Source of the DNA: Nocardioides caldifontis
Lineage (GTDB): Bacteria > Actinomycetota > Actinomycetes > Propionibacteriales > Nocardioidaceae
Direction of reading: 5' to 3'
Length of the DNA: 64,000 nt
Assembly: GCF_008087345.1 (NCBI RefSeq)
Contig: NZ_VHIB01000001.1
Coordinates: forward strand, 620,001-684,000
Shown: positions 49,778-57,479 of the stretch, piece by piece
How the letters are laid out: every line of letters starts with the position of its first letter
Numbering within the stretch: the first letter of the stretch is position 1
The notes under the pieces: generated by a model
What the model was told of the DNA's origin: nothing
The model's input: only the letters and a program-made list of their open reading frames with translations
Database searches by the model: none
Translations under genes and position numbers: made by a program

Positions 49778-50455
49778 ATGCGCGTTCTTGTCGTCGACGA
49801 CGAGCAGCGGCTCGCGCGGTCGCTGCGCATCGGGCTCGAGGCCGAGGGGTTCGCGGTGGACCTCGCCCACGACGGCACCGACGGGCTGTGGCTGGCACGC
49901 GAGCACGACTACGACGCGATCGTGCTCGACCTGATGCTGCCCGGCATCAGCGGCTACAAGGTGTGCGAGACGCTGCGCGCGGAGAAGGACTGGACGCCGA
50001 TCCTCATGCTCACCGCGAAGGACGGCGAGTGGGACCAGGTCGAGGGGCTCGACACCGGCGCCGACGACTACCTCACCAAGCCGTTCTCGTTCCCGGTGCT
50101 GGTCGCCCGGCTCCGCGCGATCATCCGCCGCGGAGCCCGCGAGCGGCCGACCGAGCTGGTGCTCGGCGACATCCGGGTCGACCCCGCGGCACGCCGCGTC
50201 TGGCGCGGCGACGTGGAGATCGAGCTGACCGCACGGGAGTTCTCGCTGTTCGCCTTCCTGGCCCGGCACAAGGGCGACGTCGTCTCCAAGCGGCAGATCC
50301 TCGAGGCGGTGTGGGACGTCGACTTCGAGGGCGACCCGAACATCGTCGAGGTCTACGTCCGCCACCTGCGCAACAAGGTCGACCGGCCGTTCGGCCGCGC
50401 CGCGATCCAGACGCTGCGAGGCGCCGGCTACCGGTTGGCGAGCGACGGTGGCTGA
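49778..50455 (+). CDS. OmpR/PhoB-family response regulator
   Basis: 225 aa from ATG 49778. Receiver domain residues 1-115 with acidic pocket DDEQ, phospho-acceptor Asp51 in VLDLMLPG, T of MLTAKD and Lys in LTKPF. C-terminal winged helix with ARRVWRGDVEIELTAREFSLFAFLARHKGDVVSKRQIL. Overlaps the histidine kinase gene. Architecture and the PepSY partner recall CseB/MtrA-like or metal/antibiotic-stress systems, but no specific homologue can be named. Confidence 0.95.
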   Translation: MRVLVVDDEQRLARSLRIGLEAEGFAVDLAHDGTDGLWLAREHDYDAIVLDLMLPGISGYKVCETLRAEKDWTPILMLTAKDGEWDQVEGLDTGADDYLTKPFSFPVLVARLRAIIRRGARERPTELVLGDIRVDPAARRVWRGDVEIELTAREFSLFAFLARHKGDVVSKRQILEAVWDVDFEGDPNIVEVYVRHLRNKVDRPFGRAAIQTLRGAGYRLASDGG

Positions 50456-51797
50456 GCCGCGCTGGGCGCGCGCCTCGATCCGGCTGCGCACGACGGCTGC
50501 CGCCGTGCTGGTGGTCGCGGTCGGGCTGCTCGCCGGCGCGGTCGCGCTGGTCCTGTTGGTGCGCGGCTCCCTCGCCGACGGCGTCGAGACGGGCGCCGAG
50601 CAGCGGGCGTCCGCGCTGGCCGCGGAGGTCGAGGCGGGACGGATGCCCGAGGGGGCGCCCACCGACGACGAGGACGACGACCCCGAGGAGCTCGTCTGGC
50701 AGGTGGTCGGCGCCGACGGGGCCGTGGTCGCCGGCTCGCAGCCGTTGCCCTTCGTGCTTCCGACCGGCGAGCGGGACGACCTGGACATCCCCGGGGCGGA
50801 CCACCCCTACCTCGTGGTCGCCGAGGAGGCGGAGCGGGTCGGCGAACGGTTCACGGTCGTGGTCGCCGCCTCCCGCGAAGAGGTCGAGGACTCCACCGCC
50901 GCCCTCCTCGCACCGCTCGCGGTCGGGTTGCCGCTGCTCCTCCTGCTCGTCGGTGCGACCACCTGGGTGGTGGTGACGCGCGCCCTCGCGCCGGTCGAGC
51001 GGATCCGGGGCGAGGTCGACCGGATCACCGGCTCCCGGCTCGACCGCCGGGTGCCCGAGCCGCCCGCGGAGGACGAGGTCCGGCGGCTGGCGCGCACCAT
51101 GAACCGGATGCTCGATCGGCTCGAGCGCGCGCGGGACCGCCAGCAACAGTTCGTCGCCGACGCGTCCCACGAGCTGCGCTCGCCGCTCTCGAGCATCCGG
51201 CAGACCGCCGAGGTGGCGCGGGCCCATCCCGGTGCGCTCCCCGAGGGCGAGCTCGCCGACGCGGTGCTCGAGGAGTCCGCCCGGATGCAGCGGCTCGTCG
51301 AGCAGCTGCTGCTGCTCACCCGGGCCGACGAGGGCGCGCTCGCCCGCACGCCGCACGACGTCGACCTCGACGACCTGGCGCTGGCCGAGGCCGAGCGGGT
51401 ACGCCGGACCGGGACCGCCGTCGACACGGCCGGCGTCGCCGCGGGGCGGGTGAGGGGCGACGCCGGCGCGCTCGGGCAGGTCGTCCGCAACCTCGTCGAC
51501 AACGCCGCCCGGCACGCCGCGAGCGCGGTCGCGCTCACCGTGCGCGAGGTCGGCGACCACGTCGAGCTGCTCGTCGACGACGACGGGGCCGGCGTGCCCG
51601 AGGCCGACCGGCAGCGGGTCTTCGAGAGGTTCGTGCGGCTCGACGAGGCGCGGGCGCGCGACGCCGGGGGGAGCGGGCTCGGGCTGGCCATCGTCCGGGA
51701 CGTGGTGACTGCCCACGGCGGATCGGTGGAGGTCGGGGCGGCTCCCCTGGGCGGTGCGCGGTTCGTCGTACGGCTGCCGGCGGCAAGCGGACGCTGA
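50448..51797 (+). CDS. Sensor histidine kinase
   Basis: 449 aa from GTG 50448. Membrane helices near residues 18-42 and 160-182 flank an extracytoplasmic domain of about 115 residues that has an acidic loop (TDDEDDDPEE). Then HAMP, the H-box DASHELRSP with His241, N-box NLVDNAARHA, G1 DDDGAGVPE, F-box and G2 GGSGLGLAI. The acidic sensor loop could bind a cation. Partner of the upstream regulator. Confidence 0.95.
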   Translation: MAEPRWARASIRLRTTAAAVLVVAVGLLAGAVALVLLVRGSLADGVETGAEQRASALAAEVEAGRMPEGAPTDDEDDDPEELVWQVVGADGAVVAGSQPLPFVLPTGERDDLDIPGADHPYLVVAEEAERVGERFTVVVAASREEVEDSTAALLAPLAVGLPLLLLLVGATTWVVVTRALAPVERIRGEVDRITGSRLDRRVPEPPAEDEVRRLARTMNRMLDRLERARDRQQQFVADASHELRSPLSSIRQTAEVARAHPGALPEGELADAVLEESARMQRLVEQLLLLTRADEGALARTPHDVDLDDLALAEAERVRRTGTAVDTAGVAAGRVRGDAGALGQVVRNLVDNAARHAASAVALTVREVGDHVELLVDDDGAGVPEADRQRVFERFVRLDEARARDAGGSGLGLAIVRDVVTAHGGSVEVGAAPLGGARFVVRLPAASGR

Positions 51798-51804
51798 ACG
51801 CGGC

Positions 51805-51830
51805 TTCAGCGGCGTTCAGGTGGCCTTCAG
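51805..51830 (+). promoter_or_regulatory. Triple TTCAG direct repeats upstream of the PepSY-like gene
   Basis: TTCAG at 51805, 51815 and 51826, spaced 10 and 11 nt. Matches the pair before the response regulator, and lies 75-105 nt before GTG 51909. Probable binding array of the adjoining OmpR-type regulator. Confidence 0.6.
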
Positions 51831-51908
51831 CGACCGGGGCGCACCGTAGGGGAGTACCTGGGGCCTGAGCTCGAGCCTGGGCCCCCGCACCCGACGAGAG
51901 GAACCCCC

Positions 51909-52490
51909 GTGAAGAAGCCGAACCTCCGCAGCAAGCGCGTCATCGTCCCCGGCATCGCCCTGGTCGCCGCCCTGGCCGTCGGCGGCACCGTGTGGACCGC
52001 CACCGCCGACGACGTCCGCGGCGACGAGCGGGACCGGGTCGGTGCTGCCGCCCTCGAGGCGGTCGGTGGCGGCACGGTCCTCGAGGTCGAGACCAGCGAC
52101 GACCCGGGCGAGGCCTACGAGGTCGACGTACGCGCCGACGACGGCACCGAGCACGACGTGGCGCTCGACGACCAGCTGGAGGTGGTCAGCCAGCACGCCG
52201 ACGACAGCGATGACGACAGCGACCGCGACGACGACGCGGACGACGCGGACGACGCGGACGACGCGGACGACGCGGACGACGCGGACGACCGTGCGCTCTC
52301 CACCGCCGAGCGCGCCGCCGCCGAGAGGGCCGCGCTCGACGCCGTCGGTGGCGGCACCGTCCTCGAGGTCGAGGCCAGCGACGACCGGGGCGAGGCCTAC
52401 GAGGTCTCGGTCCGTGCCGACGACGGCACCGAGTGGGACGTCGACCTGGACGCCGACCACGAGGTCGTCCGCAAGCAGAAGGACGACTGA
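51909..52490 (+). CDS. Exported PepSY-like protein with two repeats and an acidic (Asp-Asp-Ala)n linker
   Basis: 193 aa from GTG 51909. N-terminal basic stretch plus one hydrophobic helix (signal or anchor), then two near-identical PepSY-type units, each with AALxAVGGGTVLEVExSDDxGEAYEV.VRADDGTE. Between them is a long run of Asp and Ala. PepSY proteins next to two-component systems often modulate the kinase or protease activity in the envelope. The acidic linker could bind cations. Probable target of the regulator because the same direct repeats are present in both promoters. Confidence 0.85.
   Translation: MKKPNLRSKRVIVPGIALVAALAVGGTVWTATADDVRGDERDRVGAAALEAVGGGTVLEVETSDDPGEAYEVDVRADDGTEHDVALDDQLEVVSQHADDSDDDSDRDDDADDADDADDADDADDADDRALSTAERAAAERAALDAVGGGTVLEVEASDDRGEAYEVSVRADDGTEWDVDLDADHEVVRKQKDD
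52226..52290 (+). repeat. 9-bp tandem repeat encoding (Asp-Asp-Ala)n
   Basis: About seven copies of GACGACGCG within the PepSY-like gene. In frame and a multiple of three, so slippage would only lengthen or shorten the acidic linker. Confidence 0.9.
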
Positions 52491-52515
52491 CCCGGTCCCT
52501 GCGCCGGAACAGCGA

Positions 52516-52551
52516 AGCCCCGCCCGGTCGGGGTGAGGTCCGGGCGGGGCT
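52516..52551 (+). terminator. 12-bp stem hairpin terminator after the PepSY-like gene
   Basis: Perfect inverted repeat AGCCCCGCCCGG / CCGGGCGGGGCT with a 12-nt loop, 26 nt past the stop codon. No T-run. Confidence 0.75.
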
Positions 52552-52951
52552 CGTGCCGGCTCGGCCGGCGCACTGCTCGTGACCCCCGTGGAGCCACGTT
52601 GCCGACGTCCCGGGTGGGGTGGGGTGATGGGGTGGTCCCGGACCGCCGGCGCGGCACGTGAGTGCCTCCTGGGGATGAATGTGACGGATGGTGCGGCCAG
52701 TTGCAAGTCGGTGTCCGTGATCCGGCCCCGCCACGCTGGGGCTTCCCAACGCCGCACAGGGGACGAAAAGGACGAGGTCTGGTAGAACGGAACTGCTTCG
52801 GGTAAGACCGGTGAACCGCGGGAATGACAGCTCAAGGACGGCCGGAAGGACAGCCTTGGTGAGCGATCCAGCAACCGACCCGGCACCCAGCTCGGCAGCC
52901 ACGCCCGCGACGGGGTGGGACCGCGTCGGCTGACCGCCTTGCCTGTGTCTG
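52552..52951. other. 400-nt gene-free interval
   Basis: No coding frame with recognisable features on either strand. The segment 52781-52920 contains short self-complementary stretches (for example CGGTGAACCG at 52809-52818) and could be a structured leader for the TetR gene, but it matches no riboswitch class I can name. I see no tRNA-like fold. Confidence 0.3.
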
Positions 52952-52977
52952 TTAGGTTATTGCCTAAAGGCATTAGG
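52952..52977. promoter_or_regulatory. Triple TTAGG/CCTAA half-site operator
   Basis: TTAGG (52952-52956), CCTAA (52963-52967) and TTAGG (52973-52977) alternate in orientation at 10-11 nt steps, forming two overlapping palindromes immediately upstream of a TetR gene. Very AT-rich for this DNA and probably covering its own promoter, hence autoregulation. Confidence 0.65.
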
Positions 52978-52991
52978 AACGAGGGAGAGTG

Positions 52992-53597
52992 GTGGCACGC
53001 GCGGGGCTGAGCCGCGACCGCATCGTCGAGGCGGCCGCCGAGCTCGCGGACGAGGTCGGCTTCGCGCAGGTGACCCTGTCGGCGGTCGCGAGGAGGTTCG
53101 GCGTGCAGGTCGCGAGCCTCTACGCGCACGTCGACGGCGCCGACGACCTGCGAGCCGGCGTCGCGTGCCTCGCCCTGGAGGAGCTCGCTGACACAGCGGG
53201 CGGCGCGCTGGCCGGCCGGTCCGGTCGGGACGCGCTGGTCGTCCTCGGCGACGTGTACCGCGACTACGCCGCCGCGCACCCCGGGCGCTACGACGCTGCC
53301 CGCTTCCCCCTCGACCCCGCAACCGCCGCGGCGAGCGCCGGCCCGCGGCTCGCGGAGCTCACCCGCGCGGTGCTCCGCGGCTACCACCTCGGCCGTGCCG
53401 ACGAGACCCACGCCGTGCGGCTGCTCGGCAGCGTCTTCCACGGGTTCACCAGCCTCGAGGCCGCCGGCGGCTTCAGCCACAGCCGCCCGGCCAGCTCGAC
53501 GAGCTGGGCGCGGATCCTCGACGGCCTCGACGTCCTCCTCCGCAGCTGGGCCGCCGACGCCCCCGACCACTCCCACGCCCGAAGGACCACCCGATGA
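52992..53597 (+). CDS. TetR-family regulator
   Basis: 201 aa from GTG 52992 (GTG 52989 equally possible; GAGGGAG just upstream). HTH in residues 7-52: LSRDRIVEAAAELADEVGFAQVTLSAVARRFGVQVASLYAHVDG. The C-terminal part has a W-H-G-type FHGFTSLEAAGGF segment. Overlaps the downstream hydrolase gene, which it probably regulates together with itself. Confidence 0.92.
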   Translation: MARAGLSRDRIVEAAAELADEVGFAQVTLSAVARRFGVQVASLYAHVDGADDLRAGVACLALEELADTAGGALAGRSGRDALVVLGDVYRDYAAAHPGRYDAARFPLDPATAAASAGPRLAELTRAVLRGYHLGRADETHAVRLLGSVFHGFTSLEAAGGFSHSRPASSTSWARILDGLDVLLRSWAADAPDHSHARRTTR

Positions 53598-54754
53598 CGA
53601 TGACGACGGTCCCGCTCACCAGTGCGCTGCTCCGCGGCGCGCTCGACCTGCAGACGACCGCCCGAGGGCTCGTGCCGCGCCGGCTCCCCGCCTGGGAGGT
53701 GGCGCAGGCCGGGGACGGCCAGCTCGCGATGGCCGAGTCGCAGCCCTCCGGCGTACGACTGGTGATGGCCACCGCCGCGACCACGCTCGAGCTCGACACG
53801 ATCCCCACCAAGCGGGAGTACGCCGGCGCGCCCCGGCGACCCGACGGCGTCTACGAGCTCCTCGTCGACGGGGAACCGTTCGGCCGGTCGACCGCGGACG
53901 GCGGTGACGTGGTCGCGATCGACATGGCGACCGGAGGGTTCGAGCACCGGCCGGGCGCGCCGGCCACGGTCCGGTTCGACGGGCTGCCCGCGGGTGAGAA
54001 GCGGGTCGAGCTCTGGCTGCCGCACGACGAGACCACCGTGCTGGTCGCGCTGCGCGCCGACGCTCCTGTCGACCCCGTACCCGCGGACGCGCCGGTCTGG
54101 CTCCACCACGGCAGCTCGATCAGCCACGGCTCCAACGCCACCCACCCCACCGGCACCTGGCCCGCCGTCGCTGCCCGGCTCGCCGGCGTCGACCTGCTCA
54201 ACCTCGGCTTCGGCGGCAGCGCGCTGCTCGACCCGTTCGTCGCGCGGGTGGTACGTGACACCCCGGCCGACCGGATCAGCCTCAAGCTCGGCATCAACGT
54301 GGTGAACCAGGACCTGATGCGGGCGCGGGCGTTCCGGACCGCCGTGCACGGCTACCTCGACACGATCCGCGACGGCCACCCGACCACGCCGCTGCTCGTC
54401 GTCTCGCCGGTCCTCTGCCCGATGCACGAGGAGGTGCCGGGCCCGAGCGGGTTCGACACCAGCGCGCTGGCCGAGGGGCGGCTGTCCTTCGTCGCGACCG
54501 GCGACCCCGCCGAGGTGGCCGCCGGGAAGCTGACCCTCCGGGTGGTCAGGGAGGTTCTCCGCGAGGTCGTCGAGCAGCGTGCCGCCGACGACCCGGCGCT
54601 CTTCCACCTCGACGGGCGTGAGCTCTACGGCGAGGGCGACGCCGAGGCGCTGCCCCTCCCCGACGCGCTCCACCCCGACGGGGCGACCCACCGGCTCATG
54701 GGCGAGCGGTTCGCGCGGCTCGCGTTCGGCGACGGAGGGCCGCTTGCCCGCTGA
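53594..54754 (+). CDS. SGNH/GDSL-family hydrolase
   Basis: 386 aa from ATG 53594, overlapping TetR. Residues 1-165 form a beta-rich N-terminal domain; the SGNH domain follows with HGSSISHGSN (likely nucleophile Ser175), oxyanion Gly in FGGSALLDP, Asn in LGINVVNQ and the Asp-x2-His in DALHPDGATH. The first block has Ser in place of the usual Asp before the nucleophile. No signal peptide, so an intracellular esterase or lipase acting on a small acyl ester is expected. Confidence 0.85.
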   Translation: MTMTTVPLTSALLRGALDLQTTARGLVPRRLPAWEVAQAGDGQLAMAESQPSGVRLVMATAATTLELDTIPTKREYAGAPRRPDGVYELLVDGEPFGRSTADGGDVVAIDMATGGFEHRPGAPATVRFDGLPAGEKRVELWLPHDETTVLVALRADAPVDPVPADAPVWLHHGSSISHGSNATHPTGTWPAVAARLAGVDLLNLGFGGSALLDPFVARVVRDTPADRISLKLGINVVNQDLMRARAFRTAVHGYLDTIRDGHPTTPLLVVSPVLCPMHEEVPGPSGFDTSALAEGRLSFVATGDPAEVAAGKLTLRVVREVLREVVEQRAADDPALFHLDGRELYGEGDAEALPLPDALHPDGATHRLMGERFARLAFGDGGPLAR

Positions 54755-54766
54755 CATCCCCCTGGG

Positions 54767-54793
54767 TGTCACAGGACGCGGCCGGCCGGCGTC
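54767..54793 (+). promoter_or_regulatory. ECF41 sigma-factor promoter
   Basis: TGTCACA (54767-54773), 16-nt spacer, CGTC (54790-54793), identical to the consensus reported for ECF41 sigma factors. It lies 33 nt upstream of the AhpD-like gene whose operon encodes the ECF41 factor, so the pair is autoregulated. Confidence 0.85.
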
Positions 54794-54825
54794 TTCATGT
54801 CGACCGAGTCGACACAGGAGGAACG

Positions 54826-55413
54826 ATGACCGAGAACGCGCGAGTCCCCATGGCCGACATGTCCGGGGTCCAGGGCCGGCTGCTGACGCTGGCGGTCCGC
54901 AAGAAGCTGGGCCGGGTGCCGGAGAGCGTCGCGCGGATGTGGCACCACCCCAGGGTCTTCAAGGACATGGCCCGGGCCGGTGCCCGCAGCGAGAAGTGGG
55001 ACCGGGTCGACCCCTCGTTGGGGGCGCTCGCGGTGATGGCCGCCGCGGCACACATCGGCTGCAGCATGTGCCTGGACCTCAACTACTTCCTGGCCCGGAC
55101 CCGCGGGCTCGACGTCGACAAGGCGCGGGAGGTGCCGCGCTGGCGGGAGTCGTCGCTCTACACCCCGCTCGAACGGCTCGTGATGGAGTACGCCGAGGCG
55201 GTCAGCGGCACGCCCCCGGCCGTCACCGACGAGCTCTCGGCGGCGCTGCTCGAGGAGCTCGGACCCGACGGGCTGATCGAGGTGACTGCGAGGATCGGGT
55301 TCATGAACCTGGCAGCGCGGACCAACGTCGCGCTCGGGATCCGCTCCGAGCACTTCGCCGACTCCTGCGGCCTGCCGCCCCTCACCGAGCGGCCGGCCGC
55401 CGCGGCGTCGTGA
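54826..55413 (+). CDS. Carboxymuconolactone decarboxylase/AhpD-like protein (ECF41 partner)
   Basis: 195 aa from ATG 54826 with GGAGG 4 nt upstream. All-helical CMD fold with redox pair Cys79-Ser-Met-Cys82 in the CSMCLDLN motif and an ARIGFMNLAARTNVALGI segment. Such proteins are the standard genomic partner (COE group) of ECF41 sigma factors and may transmit redox or metabolite state. Overlaps the sigma gene as GTGA. Confidence 0.92.
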   Translation: MTENARVPMADMSGVQGRLLTLAVRKKLGRVPESVARMWHHPRVFKDMARAGARSEKWDRVDPSLGALAVMAAAAHIGCSMCLDLNYFLARTRGLDVDKAREVPRWRESSLYTPLERLVMEYAEAVSGTPPAVTDELSAALLEELGPDGLIEVTARIGFMNLAARTNVALGIRSEHFADSCGLPPLTERPAAAAS

Positions 55414-56285
55414 GCAGCGACCCCTACCTCGACCACCGGAACCTGCTGTTCACGGTGGCCTACGAGATGCTCGGCTCCGCCGCCGACGCCGAGGACGTCC
55501 TCCAGGAGTCCTGGGTGAAGTGGTCGCAGGTCGACCGGTCCGCGGTGCGCGACCCGCGCAGCTACCTTGTCCGGATCGTCACGCGGACCGCGCTCGACCG
55601 GCTCCGGACGGTGGCGCGCCGCCGGGAGGAGTACGTCGGCCCCTGGCTCCCCGAGCCGCTGCTGACCGCTCCCGACGTCGCCGAGGACGCCGAGCTCGCC
55701 GACAGCCTCTCGACGGCGATGCTCCTCGTCCTCGAGACGCTGACGCCGACCGAACGGGCGGTCTTCCTGCTCCGCGAGGTCTTCGAGCTCGGCTACGACG
55801 AGCTCGCGGAGGCGGTCGGGAAGAGCGAGCCCGCGGTGCGCCAGATCGCCAGCCGGGCGCGGGCGCACGTCGCGGCCCGCCGACCGCGGGCCGCGGCCAC
55901 CCGCGCCGAGACCGCCCGTGCGCTGGAGGCGTTCCTGCACGCGTTGGAGACCGGCGACCTCCAGCCGCTCGTCGACCTGCTCGCCCCGGACGTCGTGGCG
56001 CTCGGCGACGGCGGCGGGGTCAAGCAGGCGCTCCCGCGGCCGGTGGTCGGGGCGGACAAGGTGGCCGCGCTGATGCGCGTCGGCGTCCGCGGCGTCCGGG
56101 AGCTCGGCATGACCGGCTCGCTCGTCGAGGTCAACGGCTGGCCGGCGGTGCTGGTGCGGGTCGGCGACGAGGTCGACGCGGTGGTCACCCTGCGGGTCGA
56201 GGACGGCCTGGTGTCCGGGATCTACACCGTCCGGAACCCCGAGAAGCTGTCCGGCGTGCTCGAGGTCGCCACCCTGGCCCGCTGA
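55410..56285 (+). CDS. sigJ: ECF41 RNA polymerase sigma factor (SigJ-like)
   Basis: 291 aa from GTG 55410. Region 2 YLDHRNLLFTVAYEMLGSAADAEDVLQESWVKW, region 4 LTPTERAVFLLREVFELGYDELAEAVGKSEPAVRQIASRAR, then a SnoaL-like C-terminal domain that replaces an anti-sigma factor. The ECF41 hallmark motifs DGGG (residues about 200) and NPEKL near the end are present. Recognises the promoter at 54767. Confidence 0.95.
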   Translation: MSSDPYLDHRNLLFTVAYEMLGSAADAEDVLQESWVKWSQVDRSAVRDPRSYLVRIVTRTALDRLRTVARRREEYVGPWLPEPLLTAPDVAEDAELADSLSTAMLLVLETLTPTERAVFLLREVFELGYDELAEAVGKSEPAVRQIASRARAHVAARRPRAAATRAETARALEAFLHALETGDLQPLVDLLAPDVVALGDGGGVKQALPRPVVGADKVAALMRVGVRGVRELGMTGSLVEVNGWPAVLVRVGDEVDAVVTLRVEDGLVSGIYTVRNPEKLSGVLEVATLAR

Positions 56286-56337
56286 CGAGGGCGGGAACGC
56301 GTCCGGGGCGTGGCGGGGGCGTGGCACGATCCCTCGC

Positions 56338-56787
56338 ATGGCTCCACGTGTCCACCAGCTCCGGCTGGTCGTCGAGGCGGACGACTACGACGAGGCGGTC
56401 CGGTTCTTCCGCGAAGTGCTCGGGATGCCCGAGGAGGCGGCCTTCGCCGAGGGCGGCGACGACCGGGTCGTGATCCTCGAGGCCGGCCGTGCCACGCTCG
56501 AGATCGCCAGCCCGGCGCACAAGCGGGCGATCGACGAGATCGAGACCGACGGGCTGACCGGCTCGTCGATCCGTGTCGCCCTCGAGGTCGACGACGCGCG
56601 CGCGACCACCGACGCCGCCGTGGCGGCCGGTGCCGCGCTGCAGGCCTCCCCGCGAGAGACCCCGTGGCGGTCGCTGAACTCGCGCATCGCCGCGCCGGCC
56701 GGTCTCGAGGTCACTTTGTTCGAGGAGCTCGAGGACGCGGCGACCCGTCGGCAGCGCCCGGGGTTCGCCACCGACGCCGACCGCTGA
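56338..56787 (+). CDS. VOC-family protein
   Basis: 149 aa from ATG 56338. Glyoxalase/bleomycin-resistance fold with HQLRLVVEADDYDEAVRFFREVLGMPE, VVILEAGRATLEIA and a C-terminal RIAAPAGLEVTLFEEL. Single-domain VOC proteins dimerise and may be enzymes or drug-binding proteins. Monocistronic here. Confidence 0.88.
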   Translation: MAPRVHQLRLVVEADDYDEAVRFFREVLGMPEEAAFAEGGDDRVVILEAGRATLEIASPAHKRAIDEIETDGLTGSSIRVALEVDDARATTDAAVAAGAALQASPRETPWRSLNSRIAAPAGLEVTLFEELEDAATRRQRPGFATDADR

Positions 56788-56808
56788 TCGGCCCTCCGGC
56801 CGAGGCGG

Positions 56809-57219
56809 TCAGTCGCCGGTGCCGACGTCGACCATCCACGGCACGCCGAACTTGTCGACGCACATGCCGAACGTGTCGCCCCACATCTGCTTCTCGAAGG
56901 GCATCGTCACCGTGCCGCCGGAGGACAGCTTCTCCCAGTAGCCGGTCAGCTCGGCCTCGTCGGTGCCGCTGAGGCTGACCGAGATCGCGGTGCCCTGGGA
57001 CGGCGCGTCACCGGGGGTGTCGCTGGCCATCAGCACGAAGCCGGAGTCGGTCTTGAGCATCGCGTGCATGACGTCGTTGTCGGAGAGCCCCTCGGGCGCA
57101 CCGCCGTACTCCCCGAAGGTGCTGATCTGCAGCTCGCCGCCGAACACCGACTGGTAGAACTCCATCGCCTCCCGGGCGGTGTCGTGGAAGCTCAGGTAAG
57201 GGTTGAGACGCGAGGCCAT
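56809..57219 (-). CDS. PhnB-like VOC protein
   Basis: 136 aa from ATG 57219 with GAAGGAG 7 nt upstream. Begins NPYLSFHDTAREAMEFYQSVFGGEL, contains VLMASDTP and ends QMWGDTFGMCVDKFGVPWMVDV, the signature of the PhnB/3-demethylubiquinone-methyltransferase-like VOC group. Function of this group is mostly unknown. Convergent with the preceding VOC gene, 21 nt apart. Confidence 0.92.
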   Translation of the reverse strand: MASRLNPYLSFHDTAREAMEFYQSVFGGELQISTFGEYGGAPEGLSDNDVMHAMLKTDSGFVLMASDTPGDAPSQGTAISVSLSGTDEAELTGYWEKLSSGGTVTMPFEKQMWGDTFGMCVDKFGVPWMVDVGTGD

Positions 57220-57300
57220 CGCGGGCTCCTTCACTGCTGGTGGGCTTTCCGGCACCGTAGGCCCGCCCTCCGACAGTCCGCCACGGTCGCGTGGTCCCCC

Positions 57301-57323
57301 GCCGCCACGAGGGGCGGCTCGAC
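57301..57323 (+). repeat. REP-like palindrome copy (CGCCACGAGGGGCGGCTC)
   Basis: Stem CGCC/GGCG with the same core and flanks (GCCACGAGGGGCGG-CTCGAC) as the repeats at 23172, 44675 and 57334. Confidence 0.65.
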
Positions 57324-57333
57324 ACGAATCACG

Positions 57334-57357
57334 GCGCCACGAGTGGCGGCTCGGCGG
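57334..57357 (+). repeat. REP-like palindrome copy with perfect stem (CGCCAC-GA-GTGGCG)
   Basis: Perfect 6+6 stem with a 2-nt centre, 33 nt after the previous copy in the same orientation. Best-preserved member of the family in this window. Confidence 0.7.
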
Positions 57358-57374
57358 AGACGACATCGTTGTGG

Positions 57375-57427
57375 AAATCGTTATCGACAACGATTGACAC
57401 CGGCGGAGCGGGTGCGGAAACGTTCGG
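57375..57427 (+). promoter_or_regulatory. LacI-controlled promoter region of the sugar operon
   Basis: AATCGTT-ATCGAC-AACGATT (57375-57394) is a perfect 7+7 inverted repeat overlapping a TTGACA -35 (57393-57398). A second LacI-like box GGAAACGTTCGG with central AACGTT lies at 57415-57426, about where the -10 must be. Two sites that bracket the promoter fit repression by the LacI protein encoded in the same operon. Confidence 0.7.
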
Positions 57428-57479
57428 GCCAACGTGGTCCACGTCACACCGGGCGTGGCGCAACGAAGGGACTGTCTCG

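Noticed and set aside
52781-52920. c-di-AMP (ydaO) or cobalamin riboswitch
   Set aside because: A few short motifs (GGGTAAGACC, GGTGAACC) are suggestive, but the conserved cores of either class are not all present in order.
52681-52991. tRNA or other classical RNA gene
   Set aside because: No cloverleaf, no TTC-loop consensus and no anticodon arm could be drawn.
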